Below, in pieces: positions 25,161 through 38,800 of a stretch of DNA of 64,000 nt. The position numbers and the translations under genes are program-made. Source of the DNA: Daphnia pulex (taxonomy: Eukaryota; Arthropoda; Branchiopoda; Diplostraca; Daphniidae); assembly GCF_021134715.1 (NCBI RefSeq), contig NC_060026.1:5757001-5821000 (forward strand), given 5' to 3'. The notes beneath the pieces were generated by a model. The model made no database searches. It saw nothing but the letters and a program-made list of their open reading frames with translations, and was not told where the DNA came from. Each line of letters starts with the position of its first letter. Within the stretch, counting starts at the first letter, position 1.

Positions 25161-25242
25161 GAATTTAGTTGTAGATATGGGGCCACCGTTGATAAATTCC
25201 ACCGATCGAAAGCCGGTCTTGACAATTTAACATAAAAACGCG

Positions 25243-26034
25243 CTATGCGTCCAAGAGAAAAAACCCATAAAAGGAAAGGAGAATAGATTGGACATACCGA
25301 GATCCTTTAAAATTGGAATAGCGACCGCCTGAAGATGAAGGGGGGTGGCTGAAATCGCGACTCGATTGGCGTTGATCATGACCACCTTTAGATCCGGGCG
25401 CGCGAGGGGCTCCCGCGTTTTCGAGAGCGTTCAGAGTTTTCACTTGCTCGACCAGGGCCTGGGTGAACTTCGGACCGAAGAGGTGTTCTCCACCCGTTGG
25501 CAGGACAGCTTTGTCGTCTAGCAGTCCAATATTCTGCGGGTAGATTTGGGCCAGAATGTTGCGGCGTCGCGCGTTCGTGATGTCGTGGTACACCACCGCC
25601 CAGAGCTTCAGAGCTGTTTTGACCGCCTTGGCGTCGGCTCGGGATTTCTTCTTTTTCTTGAGCCGACTTGCTAGAAACATGATGGGCTTGACTAAGTCAA
25701 GGATCTTGAAGGTTTGATTTCTGTAGATTTTCTCGATTGGGTCGATGTTGACCTTGGCTGCCGAAGATGACTTAACTGCCTTCAGCCGGATGTAGAATGC
25801 ATCATCTAGATTGGGGTTGATCAGCAGGTCGGCGTTCTTCTTTAGCTTGGGTCTAAAGGCCTCTCTAGCACTTTTCGCTCGAGTGTCATCTAAACCCGAT
25901 ACGACCCAGTCGGCCAAACTAGCTGACTTTTCACTTGAGAGACGAAATTTCTTTACGCCTCCTCTTCTTGATGAGTCGGAGCCTGAACTACTAGAATTTG
26001 AGCTAGAATCGCTTGACTGTTCGGGATCCGACAT
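25243..26034 (-). CDS. DIRS ORF1 (Gag-like) protein
   Basis: Open frame of 263 codons starting just inside the right terminal repeat (ATG at 26034, repeat ends at about 26064), where DIRS elements place ORF1. It starts with an acidic Ser-rich tract (DPEQSSDSSSNSSSSGSD), then DWVVSGLDDTRAKSAREAF, a lysine cluster (RLKKKKKSR) and a basic Gly/Ser-rich C-terminus with HPPSSSGGRYSNFKGSR. This is the style of DIRS Gag-like nucleic-acid-binding proteins. It is the only intact ORF of the element; the last about 15 codons look like read-through into non-coding DNA. Confidence 0.65.
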   Translation of the reverse strand: MSDPEQSSDSSSNSSSSGSDSSRRGGVKKFRLSSEKSASLADWVVSGLDDTRAKSAREAFRPKLKKNADLLINPNLDDAFYIRLKAVKSSSAAKVNIDPIEKIYRNQTFKILDLVKPIMFLASRLKKKKKSRADAKAVKTALKLWAVVYHDITNARRRNILAQIYPQNIGLLDDKAVLPTGGEHLFGPKFTQALVEQVKTLNALENAGAPRAPGSKGGHDQRQSSRDFSHPPSSSGGRYSNFKGSRYVQSILLSFYGFFLLDA

Positions 26035-26208
26035 GATGTTTGCACAACGAGAGCGAAAAGAGATCTGATGTGTCTAAGGGAAAGGTCCGCCCACCTGAGC
26101 GCCATCTCTCACCTATCCCCCGTTTTTGTTGTTCTTTTGTTTGCTGAGAAGCAGCTGAAATATAGAGGTCGCACACAGTCAATGTCGAACGAATTTACCG
26201 ACAATTTG

Positions 26209-26909
26209 CCATTGTTGAAGATACTTTGGCTACTGGTTTGATGATAATTGTTCATTGCATGAATCGTGAAGAGGATATTCATGGAAGTAGTTAGCGTGAA
26301 ACCTAGAAAATTTGATAGTGAAGATGAGATAGAATTGCAGTAAAGTATATGATCGAAAATGCTGAAAAGTAACTTATGACTCATGGGATGATGATATTTG
26401 TGTGGCCTATGCCTTATCTTATCATACTATTGATCTTTTCTTTTGTTAAAGAGAATTCATTAGAAATTATTATTTAAACCCAGCTTACCACATCAATTTA
26501 CTTGAATGGCCGTGATTCGAAACCATCGACATTGTTTTTGCTATAAGATGTTTCAGCTTTCCCATGAGTCAAACAACTAAACATTTTGCAAGTAAAAATA
26601 GATGAAAACGTACGTTAAACTTGGAATACATCGCTCATTTTCGCGCAGCTGTTATACAAAAAAAAATTGCATTATGCAACACAGTCCCATTAAGCAATGG
26701 AAGTAAAAGCGGTGTTTGATACTTAATTGAAAAAGAAATTTAGTTCAGCTTCAATGATGAATCTACTTTTTAAAAAGGAACATGTGAAAAAACAAAAATT
26801 TCTTTCTCCAAATTGTTGCGAGGATTTTTCAACACCGACCTCAATGAGATTTAAAAAATTTCGCTTAAATTGCATATAATTCTAAAAGTATTTTTTTTAA
26901 TTGTTGTAG
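26209..26909. other. Intergenic, no gene seen
   Basis: AT-rich sequence to the right of the DIRS element. No coding exon recognised on either strand. Confidence 0.45.
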
Positions 26910-27000
26910 GTTTTTTACGAGATTCATTCAGCTAGGACCGCCCTTCATCTCTCGAATTATCGCCATATCGACACAGCGAAGAACTATGAAATTCCAGGCG
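26910..27000 (+). pseudogene. Orphan aldo-keto reductase-like exon
   Basis: After an acceptor (TTTTAATTGTTGTAG, ending 26909), an open stretch of about 30 codons reads TALHLSNYRHIDTAKNYEIP. The core YRHIDTAKNYE matches the aldo-keto reductase signature GYRHIDTAxxYxNE, including the catalytic Asp of the D-Y-K-H set. A GT follows at 27001. I found no flanking exons with the Tyr, Lys or His motifs nearby, so this looks like a relict or duplicated exon fragment. Confidence 0.4.
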
Positions 27001-29553
27001 GTTCGAGTTTAATTTTCCATTTCAACTGAGTAACTTGTTTCTTGCTTCTAGCTTGTTATATCTAACCTACCAATACTCAATGACTACAAGACCCCCTCCC
27101 TCCTTTTGAGCTGTTGAGTATTGACATGTCCGAGGGTGTCGCAGGAAATCATCATTTCAAAATCATCTCAAGACAAGTCATCGACTAGAAAAAAATTCAA
27201 ATGTCCCACTGGTTTTCAGGATCGACAACAGATGGTGTCGTGATACAACGAAAGACTATCTCATTAAACAAAAGAGGTGTCAGTCAGGCCGGTGGTCAAG
27301 CGGTAGGTCCTTGTCCTTCCTGGTTCCTGGAACTATTTTTAGAATAAAAAAATGTAGGAGAAAAAAAAAACTTAACTATACTTTATTAGTTATTGTTCCT
27401 GTTCTGCTTGAATAAAATTCAAATTGATAATATAATAATGATACAGAATTAATTCAATTTGGTTTACTATTAGTTATATTGAATAATCGATATTTAAAAT
27501 ATCGATTTACAGGCAAAAAATCCATTTTCCGTTTCCGCCAAGTGTCTTTGGATCCATAATTTATTTATTTTTTTGTCCTGGCAATATCTTTTCCAGTATT
27601 TACGTGATTGGCGTTCAACAAGGAAACATAAAAAAATAAAAAGTTTGACCCAATACAGACCTCCAACAACATCCCCTCCTCCACACGACCTGCTAGATAA
27701 ACCGATGAGGAAATGAGTTTCTTGCGTAAATTTACTAAATCGTTTGAAAATATTAAATATCACAGAATTTTTGTATTGTTGTTGATAAATAGCGAGATAA
27801 ATAGTTTAGATTAAGTTTACGTTTTATCAAACCTTTTTTAGCGTCTTTGAATTGTGCATGTGATTTTTTTTAAATGGGGAAAATAAAACCAAATTGATGT
27901 TTTCAACCAATTACAAAGGAAAAAAGGGGGGTTGTGTTATTTAGAGTTATTGAAAATTATATTCTGTAGAAGCTCTTGTAAGTCAAGCAACTGACAAAGT
28001 GCTTCAGTTATCTCTTAAAATTTGAGCAGCTTGACCCCTATCGTGCTTGTTATCCGTCACGGATGGGTATGGACGCCAGATGTTCGAACTAGGTAAGGAC
28101 CGGAGCACGTGCCGACATGTGACACCTTGCAAACAGCATCGACTGTTCAAAAGTAGACTGAAGGGGGGAGGGAGACGGATACAATTTTTATTTTTGCAGA
28201 GACGAAAGTTTAGATGTTTCCCTATGTACAAATGTTTCACTAAATAAAAATCAGCGTTCTCAGAAAATAGTTAGATCTCTCGTCAATCTTAGTCTTACTA
28301 GGTTTTTTGTTTATTCATAAAACCAATAACCATTTTTAAAAATTCACTGTAAAATTCAATTTAATAAAAAAGAAATAAACTTTATATTCATTATGTCAAG
28401 TTCACATTTTTAAATATTTAACAAAAAGACGCTGGACTGTCAGACGTAACGAAATCAACAACAAGCTACTACAGAAAATTGAGAAAATCCGAAAGTTTAC
28501 TTTTTCAGTATAGTATTTTATTGTAGATATTAAGTTATTCATGTGGACAGAAACATATATATATTTAAACTTAATGCTGTATTTGTGATGTTGCCATAGT
28601 GATATCTGATTCGCTCAGTGCGTTTTTAAAAATGTATTATAGGACCATTTGATGGAGTCTGTATATCCCAATGTAGATGTTAAAGTGCGATGAAATTCCT
28701 TCATGTATTGTCTGACACTACGGTAACTATGGTAATATCTGAATTCCAGGCATGGGAAAAGACGAGAGGCCAAGCTTTGCAGATGGATTATTGGATTACT
28801 CTTATGTCGACACTAAAAGTGGCTAAACTACAATATAGATTCTTGTTGAAATTGTACCTGCTCGGTACTTCACACATTCCAGAAATGAAATAAGACATTC
28901 AAATCCTAGCACACTGAAGAAACCTTCCGAAATGTTATGTTACAAATCCGCAGTATCTGTTCTGTGTTATTTCCTTAGCCGTAACGTTATTTCGTGTTCA
29001 ACTTAATTTGCGTTGCCATGTAAAGTTACATTCTATACATTTCTGATCCATTTTGAATTGATGTCCTTGGTACAGTCTGAAGAGACAAAGAGCGTGCGAT
29101 AAGTTATAAGTAGAAACGATTTTATGTCAAATAAAGACACACTTTGATACATGTTAAAAGAAAGAGGACAGACTAGTGTCATCAGAAAAAGAAAAAAAAA
29201 TTAATTTAAAAGCGGGGCTCGTGGCACACACATGACTTGGTTTTATGAAGGCTATAAATCTCCTGATTATATTAGATATTGTCAGTGCGTAGGTTTCCTA
29301 CAAGGAAAAGCCGCTGCCACTTGATGTTTACAATATATAAGGTCGATTCATTTTTATTGATCATGCTAAGGGAAACGATAAAAGAGCATCAAATAACCCT
29401 CGTTGATTAGCTCTGGTATAAAACAATTCCACTGCAATCCTGGTCGACAGCTGGCCGCGTGGCGTTTTTATGAGGCGGATATCTTTGGCTCACCACGACG
29501 TCAGGGATAAATTGACCGGCATAAGCATGTGGCAGAACTGCATGCTTCCGCAG

Positions 29554-29593
29554 ACCCTCGACTCGAGTAGCCGTAGTTCGATTAGTCGAGGGT
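29554..29593. repeat. Perfect 10-bp hairpin
   Basis: ACCCTCGACT at 29554-29563 is exactly complementary to AGTCGAGGGT at 29584-29593, separated by a 20-nt loop. Function unknown. Confidence 0.5.
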
Positions 29594-32500
29594 TAAATCG
29601 TATTTCCAAAGGAGAGAAGAAAAAAAAAAAAAGAAAAAAAAAACTCAAACTGTAACAACAACACCGGGCACATGTCAAAGACATTTTATAAACATGAGAA
29701 CCTGACCACCTGCTCGACTTTCTAACTCTCCTCACCAAAGCTTGTAAATTTTAAGAGAAATCGAACATCTAATTAGTATACAAAGTTATTCGTTAGACAT
29801 CATTAGACCTTGGCTTCTAAATTGGAGTAGTAGATTTTGTGTCATTATAAATAAAAAAAAGTGATGCACACAAAATTCTGCGTTTTGCGCAACGTCTCAG
29901 CATGCATAAACATTTGCGCAATAATTAATTTCACAGTTAAAAAAAAAATTGCCCTTGATCAAATAAATATACGTATACTGTGTATGCTATATTGTTTTTG
30001 ATACATTGATCGTAATTTTAAAGGTATTTAGGTTCACTTAAATCTAATGCAGGCAACTGGTATTTTGACATTTTTTAGTAGCAACCCCGTTGATGAGCGG
30101 ATTGAAAGAAACCTCCAAAAGAATTGAGTTTTAGATTGGAAAGTTCTCTTTGTTTTCGAGGAGCATTCATTGGCATGTTTTATCAGGGGAGAGCGTTATT
30201 TTTTATGTGGATAGGGTCACCATAAAGGAAATGGAAATGAAAGCAAAAAGTAGAAGGAAAGCTGTGGGGGTCTTCATGGGTGATCTGCCGCTCAAAGAAA
30301 AGAACCGACGTTCTTGGTGAACAGTCACAGATCGTGTCCAGTTTTTACCATGGTGACTTAGTCGTGGCATTTAAAACGTTTTTAAAATTAAGCTATATAC
30401 TGTACATGTAGCCTGAGCCGTATTTCGACAATCGGTTTCCGACCTTTTCCGTCTTCATCATGCCACTTAAGATTCCCATGAATATGTCTTGGACAGCACT
30501 CAAATGTTACGGACTCCGCTAAGTTATGCAACAGTCAGAGACTTGCTCATTCTGAACAAATGAAAGCGTCAAAGACGTGCACTGGGCGAGAGGTCAAATA
30601 GCAGAATGTTGCAGTCATCAACAGCTTCGTTGACAAATATTCAATAAATATCCGGCAAAACTAGATTTCTTCATTTTCAAATTTATACTTCCTTTAAGTA
30701 CTTCCAAATTTTTTATAGAAAGGAAAAAAAATCACTGAATGTGTAAGCAAACTCTCGACGTAAGTGAGAGTCCGTGGAATCGTATTTCGTATTTCTAGAT
30801 CGTGAGATAAACAATGCGATGGAAATCCGATAGATATAAAGCTGGACAAAGCGTTCCTATATCGGATTACATCAATAGACGACATCGAACAAAGCTTTTT
30901 CTCATCACTTTGATCCGCAGTGGGCTTTTCATAATCATCTCCTTCCATTCCCCCGGTATATTATCTTTGCCTATCGTTTTACCCAGATGGTTATATGATT
31001 TTAAACACCGCTCATCGGGGTGGAGGGGATGTGCCCGTCAAGAAAAAAATCAGACGACAATTTTTCACAAAAATTTGACGCTACACAAGTCTGTTTTAAT
31101 TTGGGTATTCTTTGTGTAAGTAACTGGTGTGTAAATTAATTTGTATTACGAAAAAAAGGACTACAATAAATATTTAGCCAATTAATAACTCGATGCCAGC
31201 ATATGGCTTACATAATCGATAAAATTGCTGGTAATCTGTGAAGGTGGTGCCGTAAATAAAGAACAGAGGAGGACGTCAAATGTTAGAAAGAAAGCCCCAA
31301 AAGATGCCTGGGATGGATATAGGCGGTGCAATTAGAGTTGCCTCGCAAAGCAATAAGTGACCTATGGCAGTGGTTATGAGTAGACTCAAAGGGAACCGAT
31401 TTGGGTCTACGAAAAACCCATTTTCTGTCCGTCTGTTCATAAAGCATTCGGCACGTGTCCATTAAAACTGTAACGAATTCTTGATTTCATAAAGTCTGGA
31501 AGGTTCCTAGGATGCCCGAGCAACTACAGCCTCTTTGGTGGCATTCAACATTGATGGCTTCCGCCGCACCCATTAACAGGAAGTGCAATCCAATTACATT
31601 TTATCATGGTTATTGACCCGTAGCAAATAACAACACCCTATTCCTTTTTGACGCCATGTCATACACGTCACGAAGGGAACCTTACTTTTTTATTTATTTT
31701 CAAAACTACTCGTCAATAATCGGACGACTCAAGAGAATACCATCGCCATTTTGAAATTTGGTAATTGGAGTCAGTATCGTATGTACAAAAAAAAGCGATT
31801 TTCATTTTCGTCGTTTATTTATTTGATCAATAATGAGAATTTGTTCATTTGTTAATCCCTTGAAATGGAAGCTTATATTTTCGTTTGAATCATTCCGTCC
31901 AGGCTCCCAAGCGACCAACACAGAGAAAAAAGCGGCAATAAATCATTTGAAGATGAACCGAACTATTTTCCCAGCCAGTTCAATCCCAGTAGATTTTTTT
32001 TAATCCGTAAGATAGCTCATAATCCTTTTCAGTGTGAGCATGTATGTCAAGCAAGGAAAACGGCTAGCCCTGTAGATCAGGATAATTAACATATACTTTA
32101 AAGGGGGGAAAGTTCCAATATGTCTAATGAAAGTAGGAAATATAATCCGTGACGGTCGAAGAAAAATGAGTAGGAAGGTATAACAGCGGGTGGTAGCAAA
32201 GATTAGGGGAGGGTGGCTATACACATATAGTCATTCATAGGGGAATGAACCTTTGAAGGAGTGGTCGAGTTTTTTTTTTTCTTTTTCGATGAGGGTACAT
32301 ACAATACGGTCGGAGTTCAGGCGGCCTTAACCAGTTGTTCCCTTTAGGCTGTATAGAATCGCCGTTAACATTTTCTAGCTTTACGAGCATCAGACTAAGA
32401 CTATTCTAATTGAAACGAGATTCGAAAAAGCATATGTTCTAGCGATATTGCTTGTTCACCTTTTATTTTAAAAATGCCTAAATATTTTGTTATTGTCTAT

Positions 32501-35500
32501 TAGATACCAGCTGGCTATTCAAGGGCATTTTGAATCTTTAATGGCGATCGCAAAATTAGGCGACGATCATGTTTTTACGTCATCTTTGTTTCTGAATTGT
32601 TGAGATATCCTAGCTTTTCTGAGTTGATCTGAAACTAAATAATTGTTTAATGGAAATAATAACAGCCCATTTTTTGTGACAACTTTACAAACCAGGTGGA
32701 AAACGTCCTTTGATCTGATAATCATAGTTTCTTTATTTTCAAGGAAACTTTACCGTGCGCATTTCCGCCCACTTTAACTTTACTTCACATGTCTAGACAC
32801 GCCAATGTCACATGGAAGTGCATATTTTGAGCCGAATTCGTTTTATGAAGCCTGTTCCACTAGCTGTTTGGTAAATAATATCGAAATCATCTCTGATCGA
32901 ATTTTTTTTTTATGTCTCAAGTTGTTCAATTGTAAATCGTTGTGCGGTATACCCTTTATTCTCTTATGTGTAACAACAAAATTCACTTCAAGATCTTTTC
33001 TAGGCTGTAGATGTCTTGGTTACTGAACCTACGTAGGATTTAACCACTATTTTTATTTTTAGTTTTTGACCGTTATACATTACTATAAGTGGGCCAGTTT
33101 AGGAATTTTTCTATCATTTTATTCTTTTGTCGATCACGGCGATCACGGTCGACCATGTTTTGTCAATTCGTTTACTTAATCTGTAGATATTATTACCTAT
33201 TAAAAAAAAGTATTTTAGCATTGATATTTTTAAAAATCAAAGATGTAGTGGATGAAAGAAAATGCAAAGAGCGAAAAGAATTTGGGAAACCGTCCGCCCT
33301 ATAAGAAGTGTGAAAGAAAAAACTTTAGAGATTGAAAAGATTGCCAAAAAATTGAGGGTGGTATCACATATTACCCTTAAAAAGAAGCTTATTGGACTAG
33401 AGTAAAAGGAGTGTACCTGCCGTCTGCCGATCTATCCAAATGTCGATTTACAGGTGATAGCGCAGAGCGGCGCTTTTTCCAGACTCAAAAGGGATTTTTT
33501 TTTTCTTTCGAAAACTTGTCGAAGAAAGCCTAGCTCAGGCAGTTGTTGAAAAGAAAGAAAGAAATGAAAGGGAGAAAAAGAAGAAGAACCCTAACTCGAT
33601 TGAATGCAGCAGCTCAAAGGTGGAGAGTCCAAATACCAAACTCTGGGATCGCGACTGTGTTCTGCTAGCTGTACAGACTAGTCGCCCCCGTTGGTGTCTT
33701 TTCCCCTCTGTCTAAATGACACACCGGACCAACTGTCCTGTCCTCTGTGCATCAATAAAGAAGCAACCGAAAGGGCCGAAAAAGTAGTGGGTGGTTAAAA
33801 GATCCATCCATACTCTCGTCGACACCTTTTCTGTTTTCTCCGCTCAATGGGCACCTGGCTCGGAATTATTCCGTCCCTCAAGGGTCACAACTCCCAATGC
33901 TGGCCAGCCTGCCGTTCATGCATGCGCTCACAGTAATGCATTTGCAAGAAGCTTATCGAGTGTCAGCTCTTTGCCAGCACTGCTGCGCAACTCAAAGTAT
34001 TAGGCGACTACCAATAAACTTACGAAACACGTCAAACGGATCACTACGCTAGTGTGTTATTTATGACAACCAGGAATTCCTTTAATGCTCAAGATCCTCA
34101 AAGAGTGTCAAACTGTCGATTCTATAATATATCTCCTTCCAATATTCCAAAAAAGAAAACAAAAAAAAAAGAAAAGTCAATTATTCCGAATTTATAAAGT
34201 TTGAATGTTTTGTGTGATCGGTGGAATCTTGGCAGAACAAAGAATAAGGTATGCTGTTTGAGTTTCAAAAGACGCGCTACTACATTCTTAGGTCTCTTGC
34301 ACATGAGTAGCTGCATTGTCAGCATTTTCTATGCGGAAAAAAATCAATTGCTTACGTCAAAATTATTAAGATTCGAAGAAGGCCACAGATTGTTTAAAAA
34401 TCGATTTAAAATCGATTTAAAGCAAGACACAGGAATTTATTGATTAACTTACATAAGGAAAGAAAAGTTCTGAAATGACAAAAAATAGTTTTAAAAAGAA
34501 AGAAAAACAAACAATTCTTTTTCAATGACAAAACGAATAAGCTAAGAAAAAATCAAACCTGGAAGCAGTGATCCGTAAGACCCCACACTAAATGCGCGAA
34601 AAATAATCCCATGTTACCATAGCGAAAGTTCGGGTATTTGCGAGGGTATTTGTAATCCATTCGAATATTACGATTATATATGTTGACTCGGGTGCGGCTT
34701 ATGTTACCGGCCGACACCACACCTTATTATCATATTTCCAATGGACAGTTAATTCAGACTATTACAATAGTGGAAATATATAGCGTAATGTATTTATTAG
34801 TAGCGTAGTAAAAAATTTGAACAAGCAAATGCACCGCATATGGCGCTATCAATTAACGCAAAGATGTAGGGTGCTAAGAAACTACAAATTTTCCATTCAC
34901 GAAAAAAAAGTCTATTAAACAAAGTTTGACATAGAGAATCGTCCAATTGAATGTGGTCAAGCGGAAACCTGTGAACCCAGGAGGTCCTCCAATCAATATA
35001 CCAATGGCATTCGGACTGGAATCCGCACCGGTAGGGAACTTTCTGCATTCTGGTCCTTCAGTAGACCGTCAATAAAGATGCTTTGTCAATAGTTTTTCAC
35101 TGAAAAACAAAATCCAAACTCTGAAATACCAGCGCGTAATAAAAGAAAAAAATAAATCCTTAAGAATAATTTTTAAGATATTTTTTATTTTTTTTTAAAT
35201 TATATTTATTATTTATTGTTAATCGAACTTTAACACTCGCCATATTTGTTATATTTTAATAGTCTATTTTCTTTGTCAAAATACATACTAGTAGCCTACT
35301 GATATACAAGCACAAGCCTACTTGTTGTTTACGTTACTTAACGTAATAGGACACTGTAGAGGTAGAGCGTTGCTGGCTTACATTATTTGTCTTTATTTGA
35401 CTTATTTGAACCCCTGAATTCTGTCGCTGTTTTACATTGATGATAACGGTTATAGTTGTGTACGCATCAAATCGCTCGTATGCACATCTTTCGCGTATGA

Positions 35501-35861
35501 AAGAACCGCACCGTCCCGCTCTCTATACGTTTTGTATCACTCGCCTTGGTGCAGCAATAAAAATCCTGATGGAAGTTAGAATCGACGAAAAGTGATTGGT
35601 GTTCTTTCGGCCGCGAGTGTTGAGACCTATCAGTGAACAAGGAAATAATGAAGAGCTCTGACAATGGGGTCATTTACTCATTTCATGGTTAATTGGTGCA
35701 CCACTACTTGGGGAAATGGGGAGGGAAATAGGGAAATAGGGAAATATGTGAAGTTGAGCTCTGTGTGTCTGCATCGCGACATGCAGCTCGGAAATAAAAG
35801 ACGGGTAAAAGAAAAATAAACCTACAGCAGCCTGATGGCCAAAGGTAAAGAAATGGTTTGA

Positions 35862-35878
35862 GGGGGGGGGGGGGGGGG
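35862..35878 (+). repeat. Uninterrupted run of 17 G
   Basis: Homopolymer G tract, able to form G-quadruplex structures and prone to sequencing length error. Confidence 0.7.
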
Positions 35879-38800
35879 AGATTCAAAGCTTGGGAGAGAA
35901 TGTGTCTATTAGGGAATATGCAGCAGCATGTCGAGAGGTCACAGCATGAGCCAAAGCAAAAGAAGTGTCGGCGAATGCTTGTGTGTGGGCCCCCTTAGTC
36001 GGCCACCACGGCCATAGTCTGTTGGGGGCACATAACAGTCATTAGTCTGAAGGGAGGTTTAGGTTTTTAGACCGAGCAACCCTTGCCCGCCTCCTCTTCT
36101 TCTCCTTCTTCCACTGTGCAAATTGGAATGCTGTCCACCGTTGACCTGCCAGCAGCCTATATCGTATTGTATATATACAACTCAACCTAGAGCTCGTCTC
36201 TCTTAGATTAGGGTGCTGAAAATGGGGACAAAATGTCCCACCATGATAATAGTCTTCTCATGACCGATCCAGCAACTGAACCAGTGAACCTCTCCCGCTC
36301 AGTGTGTGACGTTCACCTGGAGACCACCAATCATTAATTCTAGTTTTTATTTTTAAGTTGACTTGTAATATACGCCACTTTTAGGAGTCTGTCGAGCGAT
36401 TTTTTTCAACGAGATAACTTTAAATGACAAGATTAGTTTATACGATACACGAATAAACGAATAACAAAAAACTAAATAAATCGAGAAATAATAAATGCAG
36501 AAATTTAGGTTCAAGAAGAAAACAAATGCTATATATCATCAAATAGCTTTACGTGAATGGAACAGTGAGATTCATCAACGTCAAAAATTCGCCGAACATC
36601 ACAAAAAATATCAAAACTTGGATCCATTTTGGCAAGGTAGTATAATTTAACGGCTTCTGGCCCGAAACAGAAATCTGAAATGGCAAGTATTCAGTCATTC
36701 AGATATGCAATTGCGTCTGATATTATTAGGCTTTATTGATATTAGAATAGACGACATATAAGCTCCAAACCAATGATCTGCTATTGCTTTTCCCAATTGA
36801 CCGATGAACCACCAAGAATGGTGAAAGGAACGCTATATCTATCTGGAGGATTTCTCTTCTAAATGTGTTTGTGTGCGTTCCCACGACATTTGTGGGTGAG
36901 GCTAAGGCCATTGCCAGCCAGGGAGTGTCGAACTGAATGAAAGCCTTTTTACAGTTTGCTGGAGCACAAGGAGAAAATATCATCGTCGTATAGTCGATGA
37001 GAAAATAAAGCAAGAAAAAAACCCAGCGAAATCATACTGTACTAAGATGGTTAACATATCTTCCCCAAACGAATAAAAATAACCCATGTATCGCGTCTAC
37101 GTTTGAAATAACTGCGGTAGTTTTAAAATTCCTATACGAAGACAGAGTGACGGCCGAGCACTTTGCTTTGTTCATTTTGTTGCCTAGCTGTTCTCACCTC
37201 TTGGTACCGCCTATCACTTTCGTCGTCGAGGCGGCCAAAAGAGAACGAGTGAAAGAGAGAAAGGAAAAAGAGTGCTGGGCCAGCGAGGATAGAGAAGGTT
37301 GCTGGAGGTATTTCTTTCCTCGGTATAGATACACACAGACTTATCTGAGTCTGAAAAATTCTCCGTTCAATAGTAATATTAGTCCATAGAAGTGTATAGG
37401 TCTCTGGTTTCCCATGTCAACCGGTCTAAATACTTCAGAGTGTGACCATTTGTTAGTGGATTACTGCCACGGTAAGCTTGAAAACCAATGGTCATCGGCA
37501 AATCCATGAATCGACCGACACCCTGCTTTCCCATTTTTCCAGCCACATTTCTCCTCCGTTTCTCTGTGTCCACGGCACATATTCATCCTGAAAAAAAAAA
37601 AAAAAAAGAAAAAAAAAGTGTTTTATAACCTAGGAGACTAGGAGAGAAAAGCTAGGGAGGAATGTTTCTCCTTTTCATTGGCTGGCTCCACGGGATGTCT
37701 TTGCTTCAATCTATTTATATTCATTCCACCGTTATGCTCATTGATATACACGTTCAGTCTATTCTCACAGCTACTTACAACTATGCCAACCATAAATTGC
37801 TGTCGACCTCTTGATTATTAGAACAGGTGACGAGGTTCAGTCGGCTTTCGGGTTCGAGATATGTTCAATGCCAATTGTGGACATGAGAAAACATATGGGG
37901 CCCACACAAGAACTAGTTGGAAACTTATTGGTTAGTTATTTCGAGGTCCAGTTGTATGTTCTGTTGAATAGCTTTTTTCAATCGCTGCGACAAAGAAATA
38001 TAAAAAAAAAATTCTTGGGATTGGGTGCGAATTAGTTACAATCCATTGACGTTTCATTTTGATTTTCGTTCCTTAAAAAAGTTTCTCCGCTTCGGCAAAA
38101 AAGCACGGCTGCGAAGAAAAGGACGTGTATAACAATAGTAATAAAAAAAGACGATACTGCGTCCAAGTGTCAATAATTCAATATCTTCGCCACACCATAA
38201 GTTTCAAGTTGGAATTTCATCGCACCAACTTTAATATTCTCCTTCTTCGAATTATATATTCGGTATCGTAGCTGTAAATTATTGATTTTTCATTGACAAA
38301 ACTACATGTACCTACAACTTTGGTCTTCGGTCGCGTTGCTGGTTTTGTGGTGACCGTCTAAAGAGAATTTCGTTGAAGTCTACTTCAATAAAAAATCGCA
38401 TTAAATAAAAAATCGGTAGTCGTCGTAGTACCGGTAGTAGCTGATGTGTATACAGCGGTGTACTTTGCGTTTTCTTTGACGAACTTAAGAATTCGCTAGT
38501 GACCTAAGATTACATTATTAAAAAGAATCCTACGCAAACTGTAAATAAAATAAACTAGAAACTACGTACTGAATTTTTTTCATGACGATGTATTATTAGA
38601 AAGTGTATTATTTCAACGCAAAAAATGTCAAAAGCTTTATCTTTTTAGATTTCTCATAACAGATAAATTTTAATCTGAAACCTTTAGCTAAGGGGAACTT
38701 TCTGTTATAATAAATGACTGCTTTAATAGTGCATTCAATACCCTAAAAGGAAGTTTAAACTATTTTCCGAAAGAGTAGATTAGTTGTGCGGGAAAAAAAC

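Larger units (their letters stand above)
23440..26208 (-). mobile_element. DIRS-type tyrosine-recombinase retrotransposon, internally deleted
   Basis: Three related blocks define the element. The left terminal block (about 23509-23632) is the inverted complement of the right block (about 26064-26190); both contain the stretch spanning GCGACCTCTATATTTCAGCT to CCTTAGACACATCAGA. An internal block at about 23914-24027 is the inverted complement of both outer edges: its first half matches the left edge (23440-23523, including CGAGCTTTAGCTCGCGATGA) and its second half matches the right edge (26172-26208, CAATTTACC region). This is the inverted-terminal-repeat plus internal-complementary-region layout of DIRS retroelements, which replicate through a circle. 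Coding remnants on the minus strand run in the expected order: Gag-like ORF, RT, then the start of a tyrosine recombinase. At 2.77 kb it is about half the usual 5-6 kb; RNase H/methyltransferase and the recombinase catalytic domain appear deleted. Confidence 0.85.

Noticed and set aside
27280-27320. tRNA-like stretch (GCCGGTGGTCAAGCGGTAGG)
   Set aside because: Resembles a serine/leucine tRNA D-arm, but no acceptor stem pairing or T-loop consensus follows.
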